DNA of 64,000 nt from Enterovirga aerilata (GTDB taxonomy: Bacteria; Pseudomonadota; Alphaproteobacteria; Rhizobiales; Beijerinckiaceae), in assembly GCF_013044135.1 (NCBI RefSeq), contig NZ_JABEPP010000002.1:620001-684000 (forward strand). The letters run 5' to 3'. The position numbers and the translations under genes were made by a program. Under the pieces are notes generated by a model that had not been told where the DNA came from, made no database searches, and saw only the letters and a program-made list of their open reading frames with translations. Shown here piece after piece: positions 23,975 through 34,969 of this stretch. Position 1 is the first letter of the stretch; each line of letters starts with the position of its first letter.

Positions 23975-23996
23975 TTGGTGCCCAGGAGAGGACTCG
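23975..23996. other. Right attachment site (attR core) within tRNA-Leu
   Basis: A 22-bp sequence identical to 14191-14212. It covers the 3' acceptor and T-arm side of the intact tRNA-Leu, so the insertion rebuilt the tRNA gene. Confidence 0.9.
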
Positions 23997-24060
23997 AACC
24001 TCCACGGCTTGCACCACTGGTACCTGAAACCAGCGCGTCTACCAATTCCGCCACCTGGGC
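23976..24060 (-). tRNA. tRNA-Leu (anticodon CAG)
   Basis: An 85-nt gene on the minus strand. Acceptor GCCCAGG pairs with CCTGGGC and the CCA end is encoded. The anticodon arm is CTGGT-TTCAGGT-ACCAG, giving anticodon CAG, which reads CUG. The T arm contains GTTCGAGTC, and there is a long variable arm as expected for leucine. It is the integration target of the 9.8-kb element to its left. Confidence 0.95.
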
Positions 24061-24127
24061 CAGCCGCCGAAGCGACTTTGGGTCGTTTAGGGTCCCGGAG
24101 GCCCAGCGTCAATGGCTCCCGGTCTCG

Positions 24128-24375
24128 TCAGGCCGAGGCTGACCGCAATCCCTTCACGGCGTCGGCGAGCATGGCGAGCCCGCTCTCGGTGAAGACGATG
24201 TCGTTGCCGTCCGGGCGGGCGAGACCCAGGCGCTCGAGCTCGCTCACCGCCCGGTCGTCCGCCTTGTGCCCGCTCCCGTCCCTGCGGATCACCTTGTCAC
24301 GGCTTGGCCGTTCTCGAGCTGATGGTACGCCGCGAAGGCGAAGACCGCGAGCGCGCGATCGCTGAGGCCTGCCAT
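24128..24375 (-). pseudogene. Small winged-helix-like protein, frameshifted
   Basis: From the ATG at 24375 the first frame reads AGLSDRALAVFAFAAYHQLE then NGQAVT and stops. The adjoining frame continues KVIRRDGSGHKADDRAVSEL, ERLGLARPDGNDIVF and TESGLAMLADAVKGLRSA to the stop at 24128. Together they form one 82-residue protein with a winged-helix-like pattern, broken by loss of a single base near 24297 (GTGACAAGG instead of GTGACnAAGG). Either a recent mutation or a sequencing error. It lies between tRNA-Leu and gyrB. Confidence 0.6.
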
Positions 24376-24537
24376 GATCCCGTCCCGAACCGTCTCGGGA
24401 GGCCAACGCCGGCCCGGGCGCATGGTCCCGCGCGGGAGCACACGAAGCCGTGACCATCCCGACAGCTCCAAGCCCGTCAGTTCCCGCGCTTCCCGCGCGG
24501 GTGCCTGTACGGGTGCGCGCACGCGCGTACTGGGTGA

Positions 24538-27108
<2,571 letters not shown>

Positions 27109-27398
27109 GGCGGACCGGCATCGTCCGGTTCGATTTGGTCGCTAGGAGAACGCGCACGAACGTGCCTGCGCTGGCAAAGGCCTAGCCCTCAATCCTGCTT
27201 TGGCAGGTAGCTACGTTGCGGTTGCCGGCCAGCAACGCGATGGCCCCCGGGAGGTGCGGTCGCCGTGGGCCCCGGTTCCGCCAAGCCTGCCGCACAATGC
27301 TTCTCGCGTGTCCAGGGTCCGGGGTCGCGCGGTGGCGGGCGCGACCGGGACAGCGCGGCCACATTGATGCTTCGGGCGCCCCACCCTATCTTGGCCGG
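27109..27398. other. 290-bp gap between gyrB and the metal-efflux region
   Basis: A short inverted repeat ACCGG-catcgt-CCGGT lies just after the gyrB stop, followed by a weak T-containing stretch, and could help end gyrB transcripts. Nothing else is recognisable. Confidence 0.3.
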
Positions 27399-27740
27399 AT
27401 GATTCCGGGACGGACAAGGAGGGCGACCCGTACGCGCTTCAGCGCTGCCGCGCTCCGTCTCGTTCTCGTGTTGTCAGCCGTGCTCGCGCTTCTCGGCTCG
27501 TCGCCCAGCTATGCCGCTACCGTCGCGCCAGCGCTCGGAAGCCTTTCCGTCCCGCTTGATCCCGATACGGCCGAACACGGCCCTTCCGAAGCCCAGTGTC
27601 ACTGCCTGAAAGCAGGCCGGGTATCGGAGCAGGCAGGGGCGCCTGTCCGGCATGCCACCGGCTCGGCTTTCGATCTTGGTCGAGAGCGGCTCGATCCCGG
27701 TCTACGGCCCTCGCCACCCTTGAAGCCACCGCGGGCCTGA
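27399..27740 (+). CDS. Small membrane-anchored/exported Cys-His protein upstream of metal efflux genes
   Basis: A 113-residue protein. After a basic start (IPGRTRRATRTRFSAAALRL) it has a hydrophobic segment VLVLSAVLALLGSSPSYAA that may be a signal peptide. The mature part has a Cys-His-Cys cluster (SEAQCHCLKAG) and a proline-rich end (RPSPPLKPPRA). Small secreted proteins with this layout occur next to CusA/CzcA-type efflux operons in rhizobia and may bind metal. The frame is open further upstream, but I start at the ATG at 27399 for the signal sequence. Confidence 0.5.
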   Translation: MIPGRTRRATRTRFSAAALRLVLVLSAVLALLGSSPSYAATVAPALGSLSVPLDPDTAEHGPSEAQCHCLKAGRVSEQAGAPVRHATGSAFDLGRERLDPGLRPSPPLKPPRA

Positions 27741-27829
27741 CCTCGCTTGCGGGACAAGGTCCCGCCTGAAGTCTCCCCTTCGCGCGCGCCCTCCGGCCGG
27801 AGAGGCGCACCAGCTTCAAGGATCGTCCG

Positions 27830-28333
27830 ATGACGCCTGGCTCGCTCGCCACACCTTCAAGAAACCGGAAAAGCTCGCCCGCATCTCTTGCCGGCACAGA
27901 CCTGACCATCCGCTCGGAGAAGTCACGCACCCGCCACCTCCTCCGCACCGGCTTCCTCGCCGCTTGCTTGCTCGCGATCGGCGACTACGCCTTCGCGCAA
28001 GGCGGCCACGGTCACTCCCACGCCGCCCCGAACGGCGGCCAGATCCAGCAGATCGGGCCCGTCGAGGGCGAGCTCCTGGTGAAGGGCTCGGATGTGACGC
28101 TCTTCCTCGTGGACGAGCAGGAGCGGAAGATCGACGCATCGTCCTACGCCGCGACAGCGACGGTCCTGGCCAGGGGCAACCAGCAGAAGACGGTCGAGCT
28201 CAAGCCGGCAGGGGACAACAAGCTCGCGGCGAAGATCGACTTTCCCGTGGATGGCAAGTTCCGCGCGTCGCTCACGCTGAAGAAGGGTCCAGCCGAAGTC
28301 GGCAAAGCCCGCTACAATCTCGATACGAAGTAG
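27830..28333 (+). CDS. Periplasmic metal-efflux accessory protein with His-rich N-terminus
   Basis: A 167-residue exported protein. The start is uncertain: a 37-residue hydrophilic leader precedes the signal-like segment LLRTGFLAACLLAIGDYAFA. The mature part opens GGHGHSHAAPNGGQIQQIGP, a likely metal-binding stretch. A beta-rich domain follows (VEGELLVKGSDVTLFLVDEQ, then KIDASSYAATATVL), similar to the domain found at the front of some CzcB-type adaptors or encoded separately beside them. It probably captures cations (Zn, Co, Cd or Cu) in the periplasm for the pump downstream. Confidence 0.65.
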   Translation: MTPGSLATPSRNRKSSPASLAGTDLTIRSEKSRTRHLLRTGFLAACLLAIGDYAFAQGGHGHSHAAPNGGQIQQIGPVEGELLVKGSDVTLFLVDEQERKIDASSYAATATVLARGNQQKTVELKPAGDNKLAAKIDFPVDGKFRASLTLKKGPAEVGKARYNLDTK

Positions 28334-28350
28334 TCATATAAGCCGCGAGC

Positions 28351-28719
28351 ATGAGCCGGTTCGGACAACATGGGTGGAGCAGGTCGCTCCGGGAGGCAGC
28401 CGCCTCCTGGCGGCGGGCGCTCGCCTTGCTGCTCTGCGCCGCTTTCCTGCTCGCGGCCGTCCACCCGGCCTTTGCGGGCCTGCCGGCCGCCGCGGAGCAA
28501 GCCGGCATCGCCGCTCTGTCCGACGCCCCTCCGGACCCGTGCGGAGACCAAGGTGCCGAGGCTCGCGGCCATTGCTGCGCCTGCCATCACCAGCCGGCGA
28601 CCCTCACCTTGAGGGCGCTCGCTTCAGTCTCTGTCATAGGTGCGGCGCCGTTCGTGGTCGTCGCGTCCACGCGGCCAACTTGGCCAACGAACCCGCCACC
28701 AAGGCCACCTCGAACCTGA
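28351..28719 (+). CDS. Small exported Cys/His-rich protein
   Basis: A 122-residue protein with a basic start, then RRALALLLCAAFLLAAVHPA FAG as signal peptide. The mature part contains a dense Cys-His cluster EARGHCCACHHQPATL, which is a likely metal site, and a second hydrophobic stretch (ALASVSVIGAAPFVVVAS). It resembles the 27399 gene in plan. It lies 15 bases after the His-rich periplasmic gene and 89 bases before the adaptor gene, so it is probably in the same operon. Confidence 0.5.
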   Translation: MSRFGQHGWSRSLREAAASWRRALALLLCAAFLLAAVHPAFAGLPAAAEQAGIAALSDAPPDPCGDQGAEARGHCCACHHQPATLTLRALASVSVIGAAPFVVVASTRPTWPTNPPPRPPRT

Positions 28720-28808
28720 CCCGGGCCGGCTGAGCCGGCCCCCTGCGCGACGCGGCCCGCATCGGCGGTCCGCGCCGACACCTTGCCGCGCTATCGGGTC
28801 AGGATCTC

Positions 28809-30119
28809 ATGAAAAATGTTCTGCTGTGCTTCGCCCTTGTCGGGCTGGGGCTCGTTGTCGGCACCTTCGTGCCAAGCGTCTCCGCTCCTGTCCGGCAGCT
28901 TGCCGGGATTCTCCTCCCACCCCCGCCAGCCAGCAATCATGGTCACGGTCACAGCCACGGGCACGGGGACGGGCACGAGGACGATGAGGCTCCCGAAGGC
29001 CACGTCGTCTTAACGGCCGAGCAGATCGAGAGCGCGAAGATCGCCGTCGAGGAGGTCAGCGCCGGCACCCTCACGCGGAAGATCTCCGTCCCGGGGACCG
29101 TCACGACGGATGCCGACCGCGTCGCCCGCATCGCCGGCAGGGTCGTCGGCACGGTTGCCGAAATGCGTAAGCGCCTGGGCGAGACCGTCACGAGAGGCGA
29201 GGTGGTGGCCGTCCTTGACAGCCGCGAGGTTGCCGAGGCGCGTAGCGAGTTCTTTGCCGCCCGGACCAATCTCGAGCTGCAGCAGACGCTGTTCGAGCGC
29301 GAGCAGGCGCTCTGGGACAAGCGCATCTCGGCCGAGCAGCAATATCTGCGCGCTCGCCAGACCTTCACGGAGGCGCAGCTCAGGATCGAGCTCGCCTCCC
29401 AGAAGCTCCAGGCGCTCGGCTTTTCCGAGGCGGACGTGGCCGAATTGGCCCGCCGCTTCGGCCCGGTCCAGACCGTGTCGGCCGCACCGGACGCTCCTTT
29501 GAGGCGAACCGTCTCGCGGCTCTCGGGACTGCAGAAATATGAGATCCGCTCGCCCATCACGGGCCGCGTGATCGAACGTCGGGTCGACCTCGGTGCGCCC
29601 ATCGGTGGCGAGAGCGAGGAGAAGGAACTCTACGTCGTAGCCGACCTCTCGTCCGTTTGGATCGACCTCTCTGTCCCGAGCGGCGATCTCGCGCTGATCC
29701 GCGAGGGTCAAGAGGTGGCGATTTCGGCCGGCAACGGCTCCGAGCCGTCCCACGGCAAGATCGTCTTTGTCAGCCCGATCCTGAACCAGGAGACGCGCTC
29801 GGCCCGCGTCATTGCGGCGGTCGACAACAAGGACATGGCTTGGCGGCCGGGCTCCTACGTGACCGCACAGGTCCTCGTATCGGAGGAGCCGGTCGACATG
29901 AAGGTGCCGCGGAGCGCCCTGCAGGCCATCGGCGGCGAGCAGGTCGTGTTCGTCCGGAACGAGAAGGGGTTCGAGAAACGGGAGGTGGTGCTCGGGAAGG
30001 GCGACGATGTCTCGGTCGAGATCGTCTTCGGGCTCGACCCGGGCGAGAAGATCGCGGCCGCGAACTCGTTCGTCCTCAAGGCGGAACTCGGCAAGGCCGA
30101 GGCCGAGCACGTGCACTGA
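28809..30119 (+). CDS. czcB: RND efflux membrane-fusion (adaptor) protein, CzcB/CusB family
   Basis: A 436-residue periplasmic adaptor anchored by an N-terminal hydrophobic segment (NVLLCFALVGLGLVVGTFVP). A His-rich metal-binding tract HGHGHSHGHGDGHEDDE follows. It then has the barrel-sandwich pieces VPGTVTTDADRVARIAGRVV and YEIRSPITGRVIERRVDLGA, a long helical hairpin, and the beta-barrel domain LSSVWIDLSVPSGDLALIRE. It links the inner-membrane pump CzcA to an outer-membrane channel. The His tract suggests divalent cations. The pump gene starts 10 bases downstream. Confidence 0.9.
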   Translation: MKNVLLCFALVGLGLVVGTFVPSVSAPVRQLAGILLPPPPASNHGHGHSHGHGDGHEDDEAPEGHVVLTAEQIESAKIAVEEVSAGTLTRKISVPGTVTTDADRVARIAGRVVGTVAEMRKRLGETVTRGEVVAVLDSREVAEARSEFFAARTNLELQQTLFEREQALWDKRISAEQQYLRARQTFTEAQLRIELASQKLQALGFSEADVAELARRFGPVQTVSAAPDAPLRRTVSRLSGLQKYEIRSPITGRVIERRVDLGAPIGGESEEKELYVVADLSSVWIDLSVPSGDLALIREGQEVAISAGNGSEPSHGKIVFVSPILNQETRSARVIAAVDNKDMAWRPGSYVTAQVLVSEEPVDMKVPRSALQAIGGEQVVFVRNEKGFEKREVVLGKGDDVSVEIVFGLDPGEKIAAANSFVLKAELGKAEAEHVH

Positions 30120-30129
30120 GGGCGGGACA

Positions 30130-33100
30130 GTGATCAGCCGCATCCTCGACTTCTCGGTGCGCCAGCGCTGGCTGGTGCTCCTCGTCTCGCTCGTCGCCTG
30201 TGCGGTCGGCGTGTGGTCGCTGACCAAGCTGCCCATCGACGCCGTTCCGGACATCACCAACAACCAGGTCCAGATCAACGCGGTCGTGCCGTCCCTCTCG
30301 CCGTATGACGTCGAGAAACAGGTCACCTACCCGATCGAGACGGCGCTCGCCGGCATCCCGGGCCTCGAATACACGCGCTCGCTCTCCCGCAACGGCTTCG
30401 CCCAGGTCACGGCCGTGTTCAGCGAGCGCACCGACCTCTACTTCGCGCGACAGCAGGTTAACGAGCGCCTGTCCGAGGCCAAGGCGAGCCTCCCGCCCGG
30501 CGCCGAGGTCCATATGGGGCCGATCTCGACCGGGCTCGGCGAGATCTACATGTGGACCGTCCACTTCAAGGAGCCAGGCGACGAACGGCCCGTGAAGGAC
30601 GGACAGCCCGGCTGGCAATCGGACGGCAGCTATCTGACGCCCGAGGGCCAGCGGCTCCGGTCCGATATCGAGCGCGCGGCCTATCTCCGGACGGTACAGG
30701 ACTGGATCATCGGTCCGCAGCTGCGGACGGTCCGGGGCGTCGCCGGGGTGGACGTCATAGGCGGGTACAAGAAGCAGTACCACGTCCAGCCCGACCCGGC
30801 GAAGCTCATCGGCCTCGGCCTATCGTTCAAGGACGTCGCCGAGGCGGTCGAGACCAACAACCAGAACCGCGGCGCCGGATATCTGGAGCGCAACGGCGAA
30901 GGCTATGTCGTGCGCTCGGCCGGACGCCTGGAGAGCGTCGACGAGATCGGCAATGTCGTCGTCGCGACGCGCGCCGGCGTGCCGGTCCGCGTCAAGGATG
31001 TCGCGAGCGTCTCCGTCGGGCGCGAGCTCCGCACCGGCTCGGCCTCCGAGAACGGCAAGGAAGCCGTCGTCGGGACCGCGCTGATGCTCATCGGCGGCAA
31101 CAGCCGCGAGGTCGCGGCCGCCGTGGACGCCCGCATGAGGGAGATCGCGCGCTCGCTGCCGCCGAGCGTCGAAGCCAAGACGGTGTTGAACCGAACGCAG
31201 CTGGTCGAGGCGACAGTCCGGACGGTGGCGAAGAACCTGGCCGAGGGCGCGCTCCTCGTCATCGCTGTCCTCTTCCTGCTGCTCGGCAACATCCGTGCGG
31301 CCGTGATCACCGCGCTCGTCATCCCGGTCGCCATGCTCATGACCGTAACCGGGATGGTGCAGGGCCGGATCAGCGCCAATCTGATGTCGCTCGGCGCGCT
31401 CGACTTCGGGCTCATCGTCGACGGGGCGGTGATCATCGCCGAGAACTCGCTGCGCCATCTCGCCGAGAAGCAGCACGAGCTCGGCCGCAAGCTGAGCCTG
31501 GAGGAGCGACTCGCGACTGTGCGGCGCTCGGCAGAGGAAATGGTGAAGCCCTCCGTCTACGGGCAGGCCATCATCATCCTCGTCTACGTGCCGCTCCTCA
31601 CCTTCACGGGCGTCGAGGGCAAGATGTTTGCCCCCATGGCGCTGACCGTGATCATCGCGCTCGCGGCGGCCTTCGTCCTCTCCCTCACCTTCGTGCCCGC
31701 GCTCATCGCCATCGTGATCACGGGCAAGGTGCAGGAGAAGGACGTCTTCCTCGTCCGCTGGCTCAAGGCCGCCTACCGGCCGGCGCTCCATGGCGCCGTG
31801 CGGCACCCCACCCTCGTGGTGACGGGCGCCGTCCTGCTCTTCCTGGCCAGCGGGCTCCTGTTCATGCGCCTCGGCCAGGAGTTCATCCCGCAACTCGACG
31901 AGAAGAACATCGCCATGCACGCGATGCGCATCCCGTCGACTTCCCTGACGCAGTCGCAGGACATGCAGCTCGCGGTCGAGAAGGCCGTGAGTTCGTTCCC
32001 GCAGGTCGCGTTCGTGTTCGCCAAGACCGGCACGGCCGAAGTCGCGGCGGATCCGATGCCGGTGAACGTCTCGGACACCTTCATCATCCTCAAGCCGCAG
32101 GAAGAATGGCCAGACCCGTCGTTGTCCAAGGACGCGCTTATCGCCGAGATCCAGGCGAAGGTCGGCAAGCTCGCGGGCAACAACTACGAGTTCACGCAGC
32201 CCATCCAGATGCGTTTCAACGAGCTCCTCGCGGGGACGCGCGGCGACCTCGCCGTCAAGGTCTTCGGCGAGGAGTTCGGGACCATGCTGCCGGCCGCGAA
32301 CCAGGTCGCGACGGCCCTTCGCTCGGTGCAGGGGGCACAGGACGTTCGGGTCGAGCAGGTGACTGGCCTGCCGTTCCTGGAGATCGGCATCGACAAGGCC
32401 GAGATCGCGCGGCTCGGGCTCAGCCATTTCGCCGTGCAGGACGTGGTCGGGGCCGCCATCGGCGGGCGTGAGGCGGGCGTGCTCTTCGAGGGCGACCGGC
32501 GCTTCGAGATCGTCGTCCGGTTACCCGATGCCGTTCGCGACGACCTGGAGGCTCTGAAGAACCTGCCCGTGCCGCTGCCGGCCGGAGCGTCCGGCAAGGC
32601 CGCCTCCGTGCCGCTGAAGCAGGTCGCGTCCTTCTCGTTCTCTGAAGGCCCGAATCAGATCAGCCGCGAGAACGGAAAGCGCCGGATCGTGGTCACCGCC
32701 AACGTGCGCGGGCGCGACATTGCCTCGGTTGTCGCAGAGGCGCAGGCCAAGGTCACGTCCTCGGTTCAGCTACCTCCTGGAGCCTGGATCACCTGGGGCG
32801 GGCAGTTCGAGAACCTCGCGGCCGCGCGCCAACGCCTCGCCATTGTGGTCCCGGGCTGCTTCTTCCTGATCTTCCTGCTGCTCTACCAGGCGCTCGGCTC
32901 GCCCAAGGACGCATTACTCGTCTTCAGTGCGGTGCCGCTCGCCCTGACGGGAGGAATCGCAGCCCTGTGGCTCCGCGGGATGCCGTTCTCTGTGTCGGCG
33001 GCTGTCGGGTTCATCGCCCTGTCCGGCGTCGCCGTCCTGAACGGCCTCGTCATGCTGACCTACGTCCGGCAACTCGTGGAGGAAGGCCGGCCCAAGCTCG

Positions 33101-33381
33101 ACGCCATCCTCGAAGGCGCGATGACCCGCCTGCGCCCCGTTGCCATGACAGCTCTCGTCGCGTCGCTCGGCTTCGTACCGATGGCGCTCGCGACCGGAAC
33201 CGGCGCCGAGGTGCAGAAGCCGCTCGCGACCGTCGTCATCGGCGGGCTGATCAGCGCGACGCTGCTGACGCTCCTCGTCCTGCCGGCGCTCTACGCCCTG
33301 TTCGGGACGGCGGAAACGGGAAAGCACATCCAGGCTGGGCCGGAGCGCGAGCACCGCTCGCTCCGTGAAGCCGCTGAGTAA
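30130..33381 (+). CDS. czcA: Heavy-metal RND efflux pump, CzcA/CusA family
   Basis: A 1083-residue inner-membrane proton-driven pump. It starts ISRILDFSVRQRWLVLLVSL and has the HME-RND signature LPIDAVPDITNNQVQI. The fourth membrane segment reads SLGALDFGLIVDGAVIIAEN; this D-x6-D-G-A-V form is of the CzcA/CnrA type (divalent cations). RPVAMTALVASLGFVPMALA is the late helix motif. I start it at the GTG at 30130, just after the adaptor stop. No outer-membrane CzcC follows on either side, so the channel must be encoded elsewhere. Confidence 0.92.
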   Translation: MISRILDFSVRQRWLVLLVSLVACAVGVWSLTKLPIDAVPDITNNQVQINAVVPSLSPYDVEKQVTYPIETALAGIPGLEYTRSLSRNGFAQVTAVFSERTDLYFARQQVNERLSEAKASLPPGAEVHMGPISTGLGEIYMWTVHFKEPGDERPVKDGQPGWQSDGSYLTPEGQRLRSDIERAAYLRTVQDWIIGPQLRTVRGVAGVDVIGGYKKQYHVQPDPAKLIGLGLSFKDVAEAVETNNQNRGAGYLERNGEGYVVRSAGRLESVDEIGNVVVATRAGVPVRVKDVASVSVGRELRTGSASENGKEAVVGTALMLIGGNSREVAAAVDARMREIARSLPPSVEAKTVLNRTQLVEATVRTVAKNLAEGALLVIAVLFLLLGNIRAAVITALVIPVAMLMTVTGMVQGRISANLMSLGALDFGLIVDGAVIIAENSLRHLAEKQHELGRKLSLEERLATVRRSAEEMVKPSVYGQAIIILVYVPLLTFTGVEGKMFAPMALTVIIALAAAFVLSLTFVPALIAIVITGKVQEKDVFLVRWLKAAYRPALHGAVRHPTLVVTGAVLLFLASGLLFMRLGQEFIPQLDEKNIAMHAMRIPSTSLTQSQDMQLAVEKAVSSFPQVAFVFAKTGTAEVAADPMPVNVSDTFIILKPQEEWPDPSLSKDALIAEIQAKVGKLAGNNYEFTQPIQMRFNELLAGTRGDLAVKVFGEEFGTMLPAANQVATALRSVQGAQDVRVEQVTGLPFLEIGIDKAEIARLGLSHFAVQDVVGAAIGGREAGVLFEGDRRFEIVVRLPDAVRDDLEALKNLPVPLPAGASGKAASVPLKQVASFSFSEGPNQISRENGKRRIVVTANVRGRDIASVVAEAQAKVTSSVQLPPGAWITWGGQFENLAAARQRLAIVVPGCFFLIFLLLYQALGSPKDALLVFSAVPLALTGGIAALWLRGMPFSVSAAVGFIALSGVAVLNGLVMLTYVRQLVEEGRPKLDAILEGAMTRLRPVAMTALVASLGFVPMALATGTGAEVQKPLATVVIGGLISATLLTLLVLPALYALFGTAETGKHIQAGPEREHRSLREAAE

Positions 33382-33473
33382 CGTAGCGGCTCATGACCGA
33401 CGGAGGTGACCGGTTTGGGATTGGTTTCAGGTCCGCAACTACTTGCCGACGCGGCCCTTGTCGAGAACGGGAG

Positions 33474-34127
33474 CTAACGGCCCGGGTTGAACCCGCCATA
33501 CCCCTGCATTGGCGACGGAGGCGGCGGCGCGGAGGGCTGGTTGGTCGGGAAGAAGCGCCGGCTCGGCGCCTGGGCGGGCCGGACCTCGCGCCCTTGCGGC
33601 TCAGCGACGTCGATCTGACCGGACGCGTTGGTGCGGCGCGACTCGCGGACCGCCTCGCTCCGCCCACGCCGGCCCTGCTCGCGCTCCGGCCGTGAGGCGA
33701 CGACGGGCGCGTCCTCGCCCTCCTTCTGCTCGGCAATGATCGCGGTTCCGCCTTTGCAGTCCGTCAGCCACACGTCGTAGACTGCGTGCTCGATTGCGTG
33801 CAGGCCGGGGCTCGCGGCGAACATCCAGCCGGTGAAGATACGCCGGTAGGTGTTCTCGAGCGTGACCTCGTCCACTTCGATGAAGGCGTCCGTCAGGGGC
33901 GGCTCTGTGGGCGGGCGCGAATAGCAGACGCGCGGCGTGATCTGCAGCGCCCCGAACTGCACGGTCTCGTCGACCGCTACCTCGAAGGAGATGATGCGGC
34001 CGGTGATCTTGTCGAGGCCGTTAAAGACGGCGGTGGGGTTCTTGATCTTGTCCGCCGAGGCTGGCGCGGCCGCAAGGGCGCCGACGAGCGCGGCCAAGCC
34101 TGCCGTCGCGATTCTGAGGTGCCGCAT
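33474..34127 (-). CDS. DUF2155 exported protein
   Basis: A 217-residue protein with signal peptide RIATAGLAALVGALAAAPASA. The DUF2155 domain follows: VFNGLDKITGRIISFEVAVD, ETVQFGALQITPRVCYSRPP, EPPLTDAFIEVDEV and FTGWMFAASPGLHAIEHAVY DVWLTDC. The paired Cys in VCYS and TDC are usual in the family. The C-terminal 70 residues are Arg/Pro-rich and variable. DUF2155 proteins are conserved in Alphaproteobacteria and commonly sit beside NDUFA12, as here. Their function is unknown. Confidence 0.88.
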   Translation of the reverse strand: MRHLRIATAGLAALVGALAAAPASADKIKNPTAVFNGLDKITGRIISFEVAVDETVQFGALQITPRVCYSRPPTEPPLTDAFIEVDEVTLENTYRRIFTGWMFAASPGLHAIEHAVYDVWLTDCKGGTAIIAEQKEGEDAPVVASRPEREQGRRGRSEAVRESRRTNASGQIDVAEPQGREVRPAQAPSRRFFPTNQPSAPPPPSPMQGYGGFNPGR

Positions 34128-34135
34128 CGAAAGGT

Positions 34136-34432
34136 TCAGCTCTGCCGCTTGATCTCGATCTCGAGGAACGCGAAGGGCTTCCCCGACCCGTTCACCACGT
34201 TGTGTTCCACCCCCTCGGGACGAAAGTAAGGCTTGGCGAAGCCGAGGGGGGCCTCGCGCACCACGTCCCCCGGCTCCTCCAGGATCAGCTTCCCGTCGTC
34301 GAGCGGCACGACGACATAGTCGTGCCCGTGCCGATGCCAGCCGGTCTCGGCACCCTCTGCGAAGCTCCATTTGGTGACGACGACCCTGTCGTTGTCGACC
34401 ATCACTTCGGGAACGGCCTTCTCGCGCGTCAC
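34136..34432 (-). CDS. Small single-domain cupin protein
   Basis: A 98-residue cupin. Motif 1 reads GWHRHGHDYVVVPLDDG with the metal-binding histidines, and motif 2 reads YFRPEGVEHNVVNGSGKPFA. The substrate is not evident. It sits between NDUFA12 and DUF2155 with very short gaps (6 and 8 bases), so the three genes probably form one leftward operon. Confidence 0.85.
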   Translation of the reverse strand: MTREKAVPEVMVDNDRVVVTKWSFAEGAETGWHRHGHDYVVVPLDDGKLILEEPGDVVREAPLGFAKPYFRPEGVEHNVVNGSGKPFAFLEIEIKRQS

Positions 34433-34438
34433 GGCTGA

Positions 34439-34969
34439 TCACCCTGCATGCGGTTGGCGCATGCCGACGCCATGTGTGCCGGGATGGGCCTCGGGTCGCG
34501 GCACGTCGCGTCCGTCCGGGGACTTGCCGTCCGCGTCATGTCCGAACGGCGTCCATCCATCGGGCGACCACGCCACATAGTCGCCGGTCGCCGGCGGGCG
34601 CTCGCCAGCTGCGAGCGTCGAACCCTGCGGCCGGTACGCGCCCGGGGTGCCGGTCGCGTTCGGCACGTAGGGCTTCTCCCATTCGCGCGGCACCCAGCCC
34701 TGCTCGGTCGGCGGGATGTCGTGCGTATGCGCGAGCCATCCGCGCCAGCCGGGCGGCACCCGCGAGGCCTCCGCCTCGCCGTTATAGATCACCCAGCGCC
34801 GCTCCGGCCCGATCGAGGGGTCGATGACATGGTCGGTGGCGCGGTAGTACTGGTTTCCGAACTGGTCGGTGCCAACGAGTTCGCCCTTCCGGCGGGTATA
34901 GAGCCAGGTGCCCCAGGTCTGGCCGTTCCACCACGTAAAGGTGCGGGTCAGGAATTCTTTGAGCGTCAT
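34439..34969 (-). CDS. NADH:ubiquinone oxidoreductase accessory subunit NDUFA12
   Basis: A 176-residue homologue of the mitochondrial complex I subunit NDUFA12 (B17.2), found in Alphaproteobacteria. Signatures are FTWWNGQTWGTWLYTRRKGE, VGTDQFGNQYYR, RRWVIYNGEAEASRVPPGW and the block HTHDIPPTEQGW. It is a peripheral subunit that stabilises the junction of complex I arms. I start at the ATG at 34969 (MTLKEFLTRTF), though the frame is open for 64 more codons upstream. The C-terminal tail from about residue 130 is Gly/Pro-rich. Confidence 0.92.
   Translation of the reverse strand: MTLKEFLTRTFTWWNGQTWGTWLYTRRKGELVGTDQFGNQYYRATDHVIDPSIGPERRWVIYNGEAEASRVPPGWRGWLAHTHDIPPTEQGWVPREWEKPYVPNATGTPGAYRPQGSTLAAGERPPATGDYVAWSPDGWTPFGHDADGKSPDGRDVPRPEAHPGTHGVGMRQPHAG

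Larger units (their letters stand above)
14191..23996. mobile_element. 9.8-kb integrative element in the 3' end of tRNA-Leu(CAG)
   Basis: Bounded by a 22-bp perfect direct repeat, TTGGTGCCCAGGAGAGGACT plus CG, at 14191-14212 and 23975-23996. The right copy is the 3' end of an intact tRNA-Leu. A tyrosine integrase gene lies directly inside the right end. Cargo includes a serine recombinase, an HUH-like replication protein, an RHH regulator, two unknown genes, small ORFs and one 3.3-kb phage tape-measure/tail-lysozyme gene. No capsid, portal, terminase or other tail gene is present. This fits a satellite, a phage-plasmid remnant or a heavily reduced prophage. Sequence is somewhat less GC-rich than its surroundings, especially at 15.6-17.0 and 20.4-21.0 kb. 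Confidence 0.9.
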
